DNA from: Clostridia bacterium
Lineage (GTDB): Bacteria; Bacillota; Clostridia; Oscillospirales; Acutalibacteraceae
DNA length: 64,000 bases
NCBI GenBank assembly: GCA_017625095.1
Contig: JAGALQ010000015.1
Coordinates: 62,001 to 126,000, forward strand
Reading direction: 5' to 3'
Numbering within the stretch: the first letter of the stretch is position 1; each line of letters begins with the position of its first letter. This document shows positions 27,178 through 35,048 of this stretch, one piece after another. The position numbers and the translations under genes are program-made. Below the pieces are notes generated by a model. It saw nothing but the letters and a program-made list of their open reading frames with translations, did no database searches and was not told where the DNA came from.

Positions 27178-27990
27178 TTATTTAATAAAAATATCAATGT
27201 CGGTCTGTTGCTTTATTGCTTTGCGTATTTCTTCAAGGCTGCTTTCGTTTCCTTCGCTCATTTCAACTTCCGCAAAGCATATATCACCGTCGGTGAATCT
27301 TATTTTGTGAATGTGCTGTATGCTTTTGTCCGATAAAAGCATATTTTCAATTTTTTCTCTTTTCTCTTTGCTTTGGTAGTTTACAAGCAGTTTTACGGCA
27401 CTTATAATTCCTTTAATTGCAGAAATAAGAATGGATATGCTGATTGCAATTCCGCACAGCGCATCAAATGCATACTTACCGTTTTTTGAGAGCAGAAGTG
27501 TAAGTGCAGTTGTGCAACCGATGCAAAAATCAAGCGCACTGTCTGTTGCCATAAGGCGTACGAGATTCAGCGAATAGACGGCAGATGTCTTTTTCAGAAT
27601 CAGGAACGTTATAAGCTTAACTGCGGCGGTAACACTTATCAATAGCAAATACTTCGGCGTGTACCATATGGGTGTAGGGTACATCAGCCTTTCAGCGGAT
27701 GAGTAAAGGAAATATGCGCCCGAAAAACCGATAAAGCACGATATCAGAAATGATAACAGCTGTTCTGTTTTTTCTGCATATGCTCCCACGCTTAAAACCG
27801 AAAATGAACATAGCGTAAGCACAGCGCTGATGCAGTCAAAAAGGTTGTTGATTGCATCCGAATATATACTGATGCTGTTGGCAGAAAGTCCCACAGAGAG
27901 TTTGACTAAGAACAGTATCAGATTAATAAGCAGAACGCCCAAAACCGAAAAAAGCAAAGCTTTGTTTTTGAATTCTGAGTTTTTAATCAT
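27178..27990 (-). CDS. cation diffusion facilitator (CDF) family transporter
   Basis: 270 residues with about six membrane helices and a C-terminal cytoplasmic domain (about 200-270). Helix 2 carries SDAINNLFD and helix 5 ATDSALD, the paired metal-site positions (D..N/D and D...D); helix 5 has Thr-Asp where many zinc CDFs have His-Asp, which may shift selectivity from Zn2+ to Mn2+ or Fe2+. CDF proteins export divalent metals. Its start overlaps the TPP enzyme stop as ATGA. Confidence 0.8.
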   Translation of the reverse strand: MIKNSEFKNKALLFSVLGVLLINLILFLVKLSVGLSANSISIYSDAINNLFDCISAVLTLCSFSVLSVGAYAEKTEQLLSFLISCFIGFSGAYFLYSSAERLMYPTPIWYTPKYLLLISVTAAVKLITFLILKKTSAVYSLNLVRLMATDSALDFCIGCTTALTLLLSKNGKYAFDALCGIAISISILISAIKGIISAVKLLVNYQSKEKREKIENMLLSDKSIQHIHKIRFTDGDICFAEVEMSEGNESSLEEIRKAIKQQTDIDIFIK

Positions 27991-29804
27991 AATTGTTCGC
28001 CTATCAGTGGTATGAGCATATTCTTTTCAAGCTCTTCCCTCGGAAGGAAGGGAGCAAGGTCTTCAAGCGGAGCGGAAACAATCGTACCGTCCTCAAGTCG
28101 CTTGGATGATGCTTTAGGCTCGAATTTCTGCTCGGGGCTGACTGTTATTTCGCAGAAGACCGGACCGTCCTGAACGAGCACTTCGTCAATAACCTTTCCC
28201 AGGTCTTTGTTCTTTTCACAGCGGTAATATTTCATACCGTATGCAGGTATGAGCTTGGACATATCAGGGAAGCTGAGGTCGCCGCTTTCGGGGCCGACAC
28301 CGACAAGAGGCTCACCGAAGAAATTCATCTGTGACTGCCTGATTGAATGGTAGCCGCCGTTGTTTATCATAAACGTTTTGATCGGCATTCTGTTCTGCAG
28401 AATCGTCTGGATTTCCTGAAGATTCATCTGTATGCTGCCGTCACCTGTGATGAGAATAACGTCGTCGGGGCTGATTGCAGCAGCTGTGCCGATTGCGGCA
28501 GGTAAATCGTAGCCCATTGAAGCAATAGCGGAGTTTATAATGAAGCGCTGATTCTTTTTGATAATATAAGCGTGGCTGCCTACGACACAGGCTGAGCCGT
28601 TGCCGACAACCGTGACAGTGCCCTCATCAAGCTTGCTGCTAAGCTCTTTGATAAACGCATATACGTTTGCCTGCTCATCCTCATAGTGTTTGGGAAGAAC
28701 AACGGGATATTTTATCTTCCAATCGGTGCAGATGTTGTGCCACTCGGATTTTTGGAAGCTGAAGCCTCTTGCATCAATTCTTCTCTCAAGCGCTTCGAGG
28801 AAATCCTTGCAGTCTGCCCAGACAGGATAATCGGGGTTGACGTTCTGCTTTTTAAGCTCTTCGCTGTCAATGTCAACAACAATCTTCTTTGCGGCACGTG
28901 CCCAGGTCTGATAGTTATAGCCGACCTGACGGATGCTGAGCCTGCTGCCGACGCTGAGAAGCAGGTCGCTGTTCTGCACGGCAAAGTTGCCGGGGCGGTC
29001 GCCCATAATGCCTGCTCTGCCGACATAGAGGTCATTGTCATCCTCAATGCAGTCAATGCTGTTCCAGCCGGTTACAACGGGGATATTGAGCTTGTTGGCA
29101 ACACGGTAAAAAACATCGTGCGCTCCTGCAATGCGTACACCGTTGCCGACGTTGAATACGGGTCTGCTGCTTGAGGCAATAAGATCAAGTACCTTATCTG
29201 CCGTTTCGTCGCTTACTGCAGGAGGCAGAGTTTCATCCTCTTCGCCGTTGTAGCCGACAAGGTCATCGGTTTCAATGTATGCGCCCTGAACGTTCATCGG
29301 AATATCCAGCCAGCAAGGGCCGGGTCTGCCGCTTTGTGCGAGCTTTAATGCCTTTTCGAGGCAATATCTGATTCTGTTAGGGTTAATTATCATTTCGCTG
29401 TATTTTGTCATACAGTCAACAGCTTTTGTTATATCAAACTCCTGGTCGCCCATTGCGCGCAGGTTGAGTCCGCTGCCGCGTGCAGTTGTGTCATAACGCA
29501 CCTGACCGGAAATAATAAGCATCGGTATTGAGTCGAGCCATCCGCCGACAACACCGGTAATTGCGTTTGTGCCGCCGGGTCCTGTTGTTACGCAGACGGC
29601 AGCAATGCGGTTGTGAAGTCTTGCGTATGCTTCAGCTGCGATTGCACAAGCCTGCTCGTGATGGTTGTATATACATTTAAGTCCCTGCTGATGGCCGAAA
29701 GCATCGTTGAGGTGCATTGCACCGCCACCGGTTACGGTAAACATCGTGTCGATACCGTGTTCGACGAGAAATGCAGATATATAGTTGGAAACCTTTATTC
29801 TCAT
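27987..29804 (-). CDS. thiamine-pyrophosphate-dependent enzyme, acetolactate-synthase-like
   Basis: 605 residues in the three-domain ThDP order: Pyr domain with the catalytic Glu in NHHEQACA (about 47-54), a central domain, and a PP domain with the ThDP-Mg motif GDGSIQMN...NNGG. It resembles IlvB, but no regulatory ilvN gene follows; instead there are a CDF transporter and a phosphoesterase. A C-terminal extension of about 40 residues (EPKASSK...APLEDLAPFL) is, to my knowledge, more common in ThDP enzymes of polysaccharide or specialised pathways than in IlvB. The reaction is uncertain. A consensus promoter precedes it. Confidence 0.82.
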   Translation of the reverse strand: MRIKVSNYISAFLVEHGIDTMFTVTGGGAMHLNDAFGHQQGLKCIYNHHEQACAIAAEAYARLHNRIAAVCVTTGPGGTNAITGVVGGWLDSIPMLIISGQVRYDTTARGSGLNLRAMGDQEFDITKAVDCMTKYSEMIINPNRIRYCLEKALKLAQSGRPGPCWLDIPMNVQGAYIETDDLVGYNGEEDETLPPAVSDETADKVLDLIASSSRPVFNVGNGVRIAGAHDVFYRVANKLNIPVVTGWNSIDCIEDDNDLYVGRAGIMGDRPGNFAVQNSDLLLSVGSRLSIRQVGYNYQTWARAAKKIVVDIDSEELKKQNVNPDYPVWADCKDFLEALERRIDARGFSFQKSEWHNICTDWKIKYPVVLPKHYEDEQANVYAFIKELSSKLDEGTVTVVGNGSACVVGSHAYIIKKNQRFIINSAIASMGYDLPAAIGTAAAISPDDVILITGDGSIQMNLQEIQTILQNRMPIKTFMINNGGYHSIRQSQMNFFGEPLVGVGPESGDLSFPDMSKLIPAYGMKYYRCEKNKDLGKVIDEVLVQDGPVFCEITVSPEQKFEPKASSKRLEDGTIVSAPLEDLAPFLPREELEKNMLIPLIGEQL

Positions 29805-29841
29805 AACGCGACTCCTCTGTTGATAAAGGGATTATAATAAC

Positions 29842-29870
29842 ATTATATATTACCGAAACAATACTGTCAA
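29842..29870 (-). promoter_or_regulatory. consensus sigma-A promoter of TPP enzyme operon
   Basis: Minus strand TTGACA, 17-bp spacer, TATAAT: both hexamers match consensus. It abuts a large inverted repeat (29873-29906). Confidence 0.8.
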
Positions 29871-29872
29871 AT

Positions 29873-29906
29873 GCAAACAGGCGAGCCTGTAGGCTCGCCT
29901 GTTTGC
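29873..29906. repeat. perfect 15-bp inverted repeat, 4-nt loop
   Basis: GCAAACAGGCGAGCC, loop TGTA, then its exact complement. No T run follows on either strand, so it is not a standard terminator. It lies two bases upstream of the -35 of the minus-strand promoter. Confidence 0.8.
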
Positions 29907-29921
29907 AAAAGGAAGGAGTAA

Positions 29922-30002
29922 ATGAAAAAGAAACAAAAAGAAGAAATCTTAGTAATTGTCAGAAAGCCGATGTGCTTTCTGTGTTTTAATATTACAATAT
30001 AA
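29922..30002 (+). CDS. possible 26-residue peptide
   Basis: An ATG follows AAGGAG with only three bases between, then 26 codons: a Lys/Glu-rich start and a hydrophobic Cys-containing end. It lies between the inverted repeat and a small hairpin (29960-29981), which it overlaps. Coding capacity this short may be chance; alternatively the region is an untranslated small RNA. Confidence 0.25.
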   Translation: MKKKQKEEILVIVRKPMCFLCFNITI

Positions 30003-30230
30003 TTCGTCACAGTTTGATAATAATTAGTGTCTTTTTTGTGAATAAATTGTAAACGATAGATTGCAATCTTGTTTCATAACGTTGTAAAATTTTTATATTG
30101 AATTTTTTGCGTCGCCTGTTTTACTTTATTTTGTGTTTTTGTATGACCAAAAATACAACAAATCGTCACTCTTGTCTTTTTTCACAAGGTTTTGTGGAAA
30201 ATCCGCCGTTCTTTTGTGCTTTTAAAAGCC

Positions 30231-30259
30231 TTGACACGTCAGTTTTTTTCTAGTATAAT
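30231..30259 (+). promoter_or_regulatory. consensus sigma-A promoter of ylxM-ffh operon
   Basis: TTGACA, 17-bp spacer, TATAAT, about 54 bases before the TTG start of ylxM. Both hexamers are perfect, fitting a highly expressed operon. Confidence 0.85.
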
Positions 30260-30312
30260 AGCAGCTTGTAAAGAACAAATGCTTTACACAAACACGTTAG
30301 GGGGAGATCCTT

Positions 30313-30678
30313 TTGGCTAAAAATCTCGGTGTAACCGTTTTGCTGGATTTTTACGGCGAAATGCTGACCGAGAAGCAGCGCAGCTTCTTGGATTATTACT
30401 ATAATGATGACCTTTCTCTCTCTGAGATTGCAGAGAACGAAGGCATCACAAGGCAGGGCGTACGCGACGCTATAAAGCGTGCAGAGGCTCAGCTTTTTGA
30501 TATGGAAAATAAGCTGGGACTCGTTGCTCGTTTCGAGGAGCAGAAGAGGGGTCTCAACGAAATCGTGGAATGTGCAACATCAATTTATGAGCAGAATATG
30601 CGTTTCGGTCTCTCAAGAGAAATAAATGAGGCATCCGTGCGCATACGTGCAATTGTTTCAACTCTGGTTGAAAACTGA
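30313..30678 (+). CDS. ylxM: YlxM/p13-family SRP-associated DNA-binding protein
   Basis: 121 residues. The first 60 form a sigma-70-region-4-like helix-turn-helix (LTEKQRSFLDYYYNDDLSLSEI..); the rest is helical. YlxM is encoded next to ffh across Firmicutes and Mollicutes and in Streptococcus assists SRP function. The start is TTG after AGGGGGAGA. ffh begins 41 bp downstream in the same transcript. Confidence 0.9.
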   Translation: MAKNLGVTVLLDFYGEMLTEKQRSFLDYYYNDDLSLSEIAENEGITRQGVRDAIKRAEAQLFDMENKLGLVARFEEQKRGLNEIVECATSIYEQNMRFGLSREINEASVRIRAIVSTLVEN

Positions 30679-30719
30679 TCTACCTACTACATAAACCACA
30701 GTAAAGGAAGTGTATTTTC

Positions 30720-32057
30720 TTGGCATTCGAAGGTCTTTCCGACAGACTTGAAGCTGCGTTTCAACGCCTTAAAAGCAAAGGCAGCCTGACAGAACACGAT
30801 GTACGCGACGCTATGCGTGAGGTTCGTCTTGCTCTTCTTGAGGCTGACGTTAACTTCAAAGTCGCCAAGGATTTCACAAATACAGTAACCGAACGTGCAA
30901 TCGGCGCACAGGTTATGGAGAGTCTGACACCCTCTCAGATGGTTATCAAAATCGTCAACGAAGAGCTTACGGCTCTTATGGGCGGCACTCAGACTTACCT
31001 TACCAGAGCACCTCATCCGCCCACGGTTGTTATGATGTGCGGTCTTCAGGGCTCAGGTAAAACAACACACAGCGCAAAAATTGCCCTTTCACTCAAGAAA
31101 AAGGGTCACCGTCCGCTTCTCGTAGCCTGCGATATTTACCGTCCCGCTGCTATCAAGCAGCTGCAGGTTGTCGGTGAGCAGGCAGGTGTGCCTGTTTTCG
31201 AAATGGGTCAGACAGACCCGGTTACAATTGCTCAGGAAGCAATCAAGCTTGCTAAGGATCAGGGTTATGACTACGTCTTCCTTGATACTGCAGGCCGACT
31301 TCACATAGACGAAGAGCTTATGAATGAGCTTAAAGCTGTCAAAGCAAACGCTCATCCGCACGAGATTCTCCTCGTTGTTGACTCAATGACAGGTCAGGAC
31401 GCGGTTACCGTTGCCAACGGCTTTAACGATGCTCTCGGAATCGACGGTCTTGTTCTCACAAAGCTTGACGGTGATACACGAGGCGGTGCTGCTCTTTCAG
31501 CAAGAGCGGTTACGGGCAAGCCCATCAAGTTTGTCGGTATCGGTGAAAAGCTTGAGGATCTCGATGTATTCCATCCCGACCGTATGGCTTCCCGTATTCT
31601 CGGTATGGGCGATATGCTTTCTCTTATCGAAAAAGCTGAGATGGCAATCGACGAGAAGAAAGCACGTGAGCTTGAAGAAAAGCTTCGCAAGAACAAGTTC
31701 GATATGAACGATCTTCTCGATCAGTTCGAACAGGTTCAGAAAATGGGTTCAATCAAGGATACTCTCGCGATGATTCCCGGCATTAACAAGCAGCTCAAAG
31801 ATGTTGAGGTTGATGAGCGACAGTTCGACCGTATCCGTGCAATCATTCTCTCTATGACTCCCAAGGAGCGTGAGAATCCCGACATAATCAATCCGTCACG
31901 TAAGCGCCGTATTGCGGCAGGCTGCGGTATGCAGGTTGAGGATGTCAACCGTCTTCTTGCGCAGTTCAAGCAGATGCAGAAGATGTTCAAACAGTTCGGC
32001 GGCAAGGGCGGTAAGCGTATGTCCAAGTCGTTCAAGAAAAACAAAAAGCGCAGATAA
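30720..32057 (+). CDS. ffh: signal recognition particle GTPase Ffh
   Basis: 445 residues in the N-G-M order. G domain: GLQGSGKTT (P-loop, about 106-114), DTAGRLH, and TKLDGDTRGGAALS. The Met-rich M domain (about 300-430) binds 4.5S/SRP RNA and signal peptides; the tail is Lys-rich. Ffh delivers nascent membrane and secreted proteins to FtsY. The start is TTG after AAAGGAAG. It is followed by rpsP, khpA, rimM and trmD, the usual Firmicutes order. Confidence 0.97.
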   Translation: MAFEGLSDRLEAAFQRLKSKGSLTEHDVRDAMREVRLALLEADVNFKVAKDFTNTVTERAIGAQVMESLTPSQMVIKIVNEELTALMGGTQTYLTRAPHPPTVVMMCGLQGSGKTTHSAKIALSLKKKGHRPLLVACDIYRPAAIKQLQVVGEQAGVPVFEMGQTDPVTIAQEAIKLAKDQGYDYVFLDTAGRLHIDEELMNELKAVKANAHPHEILLVVDSMTGQDAVTVANGFNDALGIDGLVLTKLDGDTRGGAALSARAVTGKPIKFVGIGEKLEDLDVFHPDRMASRILGMGDMLSLIEKAEMAIDEKKARELEEKLRKNKFDMNDLLDQFEQVQKMGSIKDTLAMIPGINKQLKDVEVDERQFDRIRAIILSMTPKERENPDIINPSRKRRIAAGCGMQVEDVNRLLAQFKQMQKMFKQFGGKGGKRMSKSFKKNKKRR

Positions 32058-32130
32058 TTAATTTTCGGATGTAATTACAATTCACATATTATTACATTAT
32101 TAGCAAAACATTTTTTTGGAGGAAACAAAA

Positions 32131-32376
32131 ATGGCAGTAAAAATCAGACTTCGCCGTATGGGCGCAAAGAAAGCACCGTTCTACCGTATCGTAGTTGCAG
32201 ATTCACGTTATCCCCGTGATGGCAGATTCATCGAAGAAATCGGCACATACGACACAACAAAGGATCCTGCAGACATCAAGGTTGATGTTGAGAAGGCTCA
32301 GCAGTGGATCAAGAACGGCGCACAGCCCACAGATACAGTTAAGGCTATTCTTAAGAAATCAGGCGTTATCGGCTGA
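32131..32376 (+). CDS. rpsP: 30S ribosomal protein bS16
   Basis: 81 residues with the typical start [20 protein letters not shown] and the [13 protein letters not shown] segment. bS16 is a primary 16S rRNA binder needed for 30S assembly. GGAGGA lies seven bases before the ATG; an upstream in-frame start would only add five residues across the ribosome site. Confidence 0.97.
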   Translation: MAVKIRLRRMGAKKAPFYRIVVADSRYPRDGRFIEEIGTYDTTKDPADIKVDVEKAQQWIKNGAQPTDTVKAILKKSGVIG

Positions 32377-32417
32377 TTCTTATAAGATACAGCAAAATAA
32401 TTAAGGAGGTGCCCGCA

Positions 32418-32651
32418 ATGACAGAGCTTTTGATCGCAATTGCGCAGGGTCTTGTTGAGGATCCTTCAGCAGTAACAGTTACTGTTGACGAGCCCAATGA
32501 AGAGGGCGTAACGGTTTACCACCTTCACGTCGGCGAGAATGATATGGGCAGAGTTATCGGCAAACAGGGCCGAATTGCCAAATCTATTCGCACCGTTATG
32601 CGTGCTGCTGCGACCCGCAACAACGAAAAAATCGCAGTTGAAATCGAGTAA
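32418..32651 (+). CDS. khpA: KH-domain RNA-binding protein KhpA (YlqC)
   Basis: 77 residues, a single KH domain with the RNA-binding GxxG loop as GKQG in MGRVIGKQGRIAKSI. KhpA pairs with KhpB/Jag and affects cell division and small-RNA binding in Gram-positives. AAGGAGGT is seven bases before the ATG. Its place between rpsP and rimM is conserved in Firmicutes. Confidence 0.93.
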   Translation: MTELLIAIAQGLVEDPSAVTVTVDEPNEEGVTVYHLHVGENDMGRVIGKQGRIAKSIRTVMRAAATRNNEKIAVEIE

Positions 32652-32681
32652 TTCGATACATCGGTTCAAACTACAAATATG

Positions 32682-32739
32682 AACACCGTTGCTCTATGTG
32701 CTTTTAGAGAAATTTAGAAGCCATAGGGCTATTGGTGTT
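32682..32739 (+). other. long stem-loop in the khpA-rimM spacer
   Basis: Three stacked helices: AACACC/GGTGTT, GCTCTATG/CATAGGGC and GCTTTT/AGAAGC (20 pairs, two of them G-T) around a 10-nt loop. No T run follows, so it is not a terminator; it may mark RNA processing or stability control inside the operon. Confidence 0.55.
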
Positions 32740-32767
32740 TAAAACGCATTATCTAACGGAGGCTTTT

Positions 32768-33289
32768 ATGCTCAAACCTTATCTCGAACTCGGACAGATA
32801 GTTTCTACCCACGGAATAAAGGGCGAACTGCGCGTCAACCCCTGGTGCGACAGCCCTGAGTTTGCCTGCGCATTTAAAACAGTATACCTTGACGATAAAG
32901 GCGAAAAGCCTGTTAAGGTTGTTGCTTCGCGTCCCCACGGTAACATTGCGCTGATGAAGCTTGAAGGTATTGATACCGTTGAGCAGGCAGCAGCAATGAG
33001 AAACAAAATAATCTATATGGCGCGCAAGGATGCAAAGCTTCCGGAGGGCAGCTGGTTTATCGCTGACCTTATCGGCTGCAAGGCTGTTGATGCCGACGAT
33101 GAGAATAAAATCTGGGGCACTCTCACTGACGTCAGTCAGACCGGTGCGAATGACGTGTGGCACATCACGGATGAAAACGGTAAGGAGTATCTTCTGCCGG
33201 TAATTCCGTCTGTTGTAATCAGCACCGATGTTGAAAACGAAAAGGTTTATATCAGACCGCTCAAGGGGATTTTTGACGATGAGGATTGA
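32768..33289 (+). CDS. rimM: 16S rRNA processing protein RimM
   Basis: 173 residues. The N-terminal RimM barrel (LGQIVSTHGIKGELRV) is followed by a PRC-barrel (about 95-170) with LPVIPSVV. RimM binds uS19 and helps late 30S head maturation. ACGGAGG precedes the ATG; the frame upstream of it covers the structured spacer and is not coding. The end overlaps trmD by 11 bp. Confidence 0.95.
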   Translation: MLKPYLELGQIVSTHGIKGELRVNPWCDSPEFACAFKTVYLDDKGEKPVKVVASRPHGNIALMKLEGIDTVEQAAAMRNKIIYMARKDAKLPEGSWFIADLIGCKAVDADDENKIWGTLTDVSQTGANDVWHITDENGKEYLLPVIPSVVISTDVENEKVYIRPLKGIFDDED

Positions 33290-34004
33290 TATACTTACTC
33301 TATTCCCCGAGATGTGCGAGTCTGTGGTTAGCGAGAGCATTCTCGGCAGGGCAAGAGAAAAGGGGCTTGTCGAAATCAATTGCTGCAACATAAGAAAGTA
33401 TACGCTTGATAAGCACCGCAGGGTTGATGATTCGCCTTACGGCGGCGGCTCGGGTATGGTTATGCAGGCACAGCCCGTTTATGACTGTTATCAGTCACTC
33501 TGCGAGGATCTCGGCAAGAAGCCTCACCTGATTTATATGTCACCGCAGGGCAGCGTGCTCACCCAGCAAAAGGCAATTGAGCTGCTCGAATATGACAATA
33601 TTGCTTTGCTGTGCGGACATTATGAGGGTATTGACGAGCGTGTGCTCGAAGAAATAGTTGATGAAGAAATCTCAATAGGCGACTATGTGCTGACTGGCGG
33701 TGAGCTGCCTGCAATTGTTGTTGCGGACAGTGTTTGCCGTATGCTCCCCGGTGTGCTTTCGAGCGAAGAGAGCTTTATGAATGAGAGCCATTTTGCTTCG
33801 CTGCTTGAGCATCCGCAGTATACACGCCCTGAGGAGTGGCACGGCAAAAAGGTGCCCGATGTGCTGCTCAGCGGTCACCACGCCAATATACAGAAATGGC
33901 AGCGTGAAAAACAGCTCGAGCGTACATTCGCAAAGCGACCCGATATGCTCGAAAAGGCTGAGCTTACAAAGAAAGATAAGGAATATTTAAATAAAATAAA
34001 GTGA
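33279..34004 (+). CDS. trmD: tRNA (guanine37-N1)-methyltransferase TrmD
   Basis: 241 residues of the SPOUT class. It begins MRIDILTLFPEM and carries the deep-knot AdoMet loop in LLCGHYEGIDERV and SIGDYVLTGGELPA, with the catalytic Asp region in the flexible linker. TrmD makes m1G37 in tRNAs reading CNN/GGN codons, preventing frameshifts. AAGGGG precedes the start inside rimM; earlier start codons would extend into rimM. Confidence 0.96.
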   Translation: MRIDILTLFPEMCESVVSESILGRAREKGLVEINCCNIRKYTLDKHRRVDDSPYGGGSGMVMQAQPVYDCYQSLCEDLGKKPHLIYMSPQGSVLTQQKAIELLEYDNIALLCGHYEGIDERVLEEIVDEEISIGDYVLTGGELPAIVVADSVCRMLPGVLSSEESFMNESHFASLLEHPQYTRPEEWHGKKVPDVLLSGHHANIQKWQREKQLERTFAKRPDMLEKAELTKKDKEYLNKIK

Positions 34005-34029
34005 ATTCAAATCGGAAAGGTGACAGGCT

Positions 34030-35004
34030 ATGTTACAGTTTTTAGGTCTTGAAATGCCGATGTTGCTTATGGCGCTTTCGGCTGTGTTTACATTCGGTGC
34101 AGTTATTCTTGCACTCAAGCTTTTCAAAAACAAGCTTCCCGTTGACGGCGGACGTGACTTTGCATTCAACGGCAAGCTTTCAAAGGGTAAGCAGCGCGGT
34201 GCAGGCATCGTGTTTATCTGCGTGTTTATTATCTCTTCACTCATTTTCATTAAGCTGAGTGTTGAGCTTGGTATGTACTATGCTCTCATCTTTTTGGGTA
34301 TGCTTTCCGGCTATCTGGATGACGCTTCAAAGGTGCCGTGGGGCGAATACAAAAAGGGTGCAATCGACCTTGTTATCTGTCTTCTTACCTCAGCCGCATT
34401 TGTCTGGAAGAATCCCGAGCTTTTGTCAGTTAATTTCGGCTTCTTTGATCTGAAGCTTCATTGGGCTGTTTTCCTTGTAATCTCAACGGTATTCCTCTGG
34501 ATGATGATCAACGCAACTAACTGCTCTGACGGTATTGACGGCTTCTGCGGCTCGCTTTCCGTCAATTCGATTATATTTATCATACTCACGGCAGGTGCAC
34601 TCGGCACGGGTGAGACTACTAAGATAACGAGCCTTGGCGCAATTATGATTTTTGCAATCATTGCTTACCTCTGGTACAATGCAGAGCCCAGCACGATGAT
34701 GATGGGTGATGCAGGCTCAAGAGCAATCGGCCTATTCCTCGGTATTATCGTTCTCAAGTCAGGCAATGCCCTGCTTGCAATTCCGCTTTGCTTTATCCTT
34801 CTTCTTGACGGTCTTATCGGTATCTTCAAGGTTTCCGTTACAAGATTCCTCAAGATTAAGATTCTCAAGAATATCCGCACACCTCTCCACGACCATTTCA
34901 GAAAGAACAAGGGCTGGTCAAACACACAGACAATTTACCGTCTTAACATAATCCAGGCTCTTATTTCATTTGTTGTTTATATGGTTGTCAGAGGTCTGGC
35001 ATAA
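34030..35004 (+). CDS. MraY-like phospho-N-acetylmuramoyl-pentapeptide transferase homologue
   Basis: 324 residues, about nine to ten membrane helices. It has the PNPT-family signatures GYLDDASK (the paired Asp, about 97-98), NATNCSDGIDG (about 160-170) and MGDAGSRAIG (about 224-233). MraY moves phospho-MurNAc-pentapeptide to undecaprenyl phosphate. The MraY-specific HHHFE motif is altered here to LHDHFRK before GWSNTQTIYR. No murein cluster (murD, ftsW) surrounds it, so this may be a second, divergent copy or the cell's main MraY displaced from its usual operon. It follows trmD by 25 bp. Confidence 0.78.
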   Translation: MLQFLGLEMPMLLMALSAVFTFGAVILALKLFKNKLPVDGGRDFAFNGKLSKGKQRGAGIVFICVFIISSLIFIKLSVELGMYYALIFLGMLSGYLDDASKVPWGEYKKGAIDLVICLLTSAAFVWKNPELLSVNFGFFDLKLHWAVFLVISTVFLWMMINATNCSDGIDGFCGSLSVNSIIFIILTAGALGTGETTKITSLGAIMIFAIIAYLWYNAEPSTMMMGDAGSRAIGLFLGIIVLKSGNALLAIPLCFILLLDGLIGIFKVSVTRFLKIKILKNIRTPLHDHFRKNKGWSNTQTIYRLNIIQALISFVVYMVVRGLA

Positions 35005-35010
35005 AAAATT

Positions 35011-35044
35011 CTCCCCATACAATGAAGGTATGGGGAGTTTTTAT
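35011..35044. terminator. bidirectional intrinsic terminator
   Basis: CTCCCCATAC/GTATGGGGAG stem, 7-nt loop, T run on the plus side and an A run opposite; ends the SRP operon and faces the phosphatase gene. Confidence 0.87.
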
Positions 35045-35048
35045 ATTC

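Larger units (their letters stand above)
29805..30312. other. 508-bp divergent intergenic region
   Basis: Holds the minus-strand TPP operon promoter, the 15-bp inverted repeat, a possible tiny reading frame with a terminator-like hairpin CAGAAAGC/GCTTTCTG plus TGTTTT (29960-29987), an AT-rich stretch with a 10-bp hairpin (30131-30158), and the plus-strand promoter of the ylxM-ffh operon. No larger gene is seen. Confidence 0.7.

Noticed and set aside
29873-29906. Inverted repeat as an intrinsic terminator
   Set aside because: No T run follows on either strand and it lies between divergent promoters, so termination is not its likely role.
30178-30201. Pair of DnaA-box-like nonamers upstream of ylxM
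   Set aside because: Two convergent TTWTNCACA matches in very AT-rich sequence, without conserved spacing or replication genes; likely chance.
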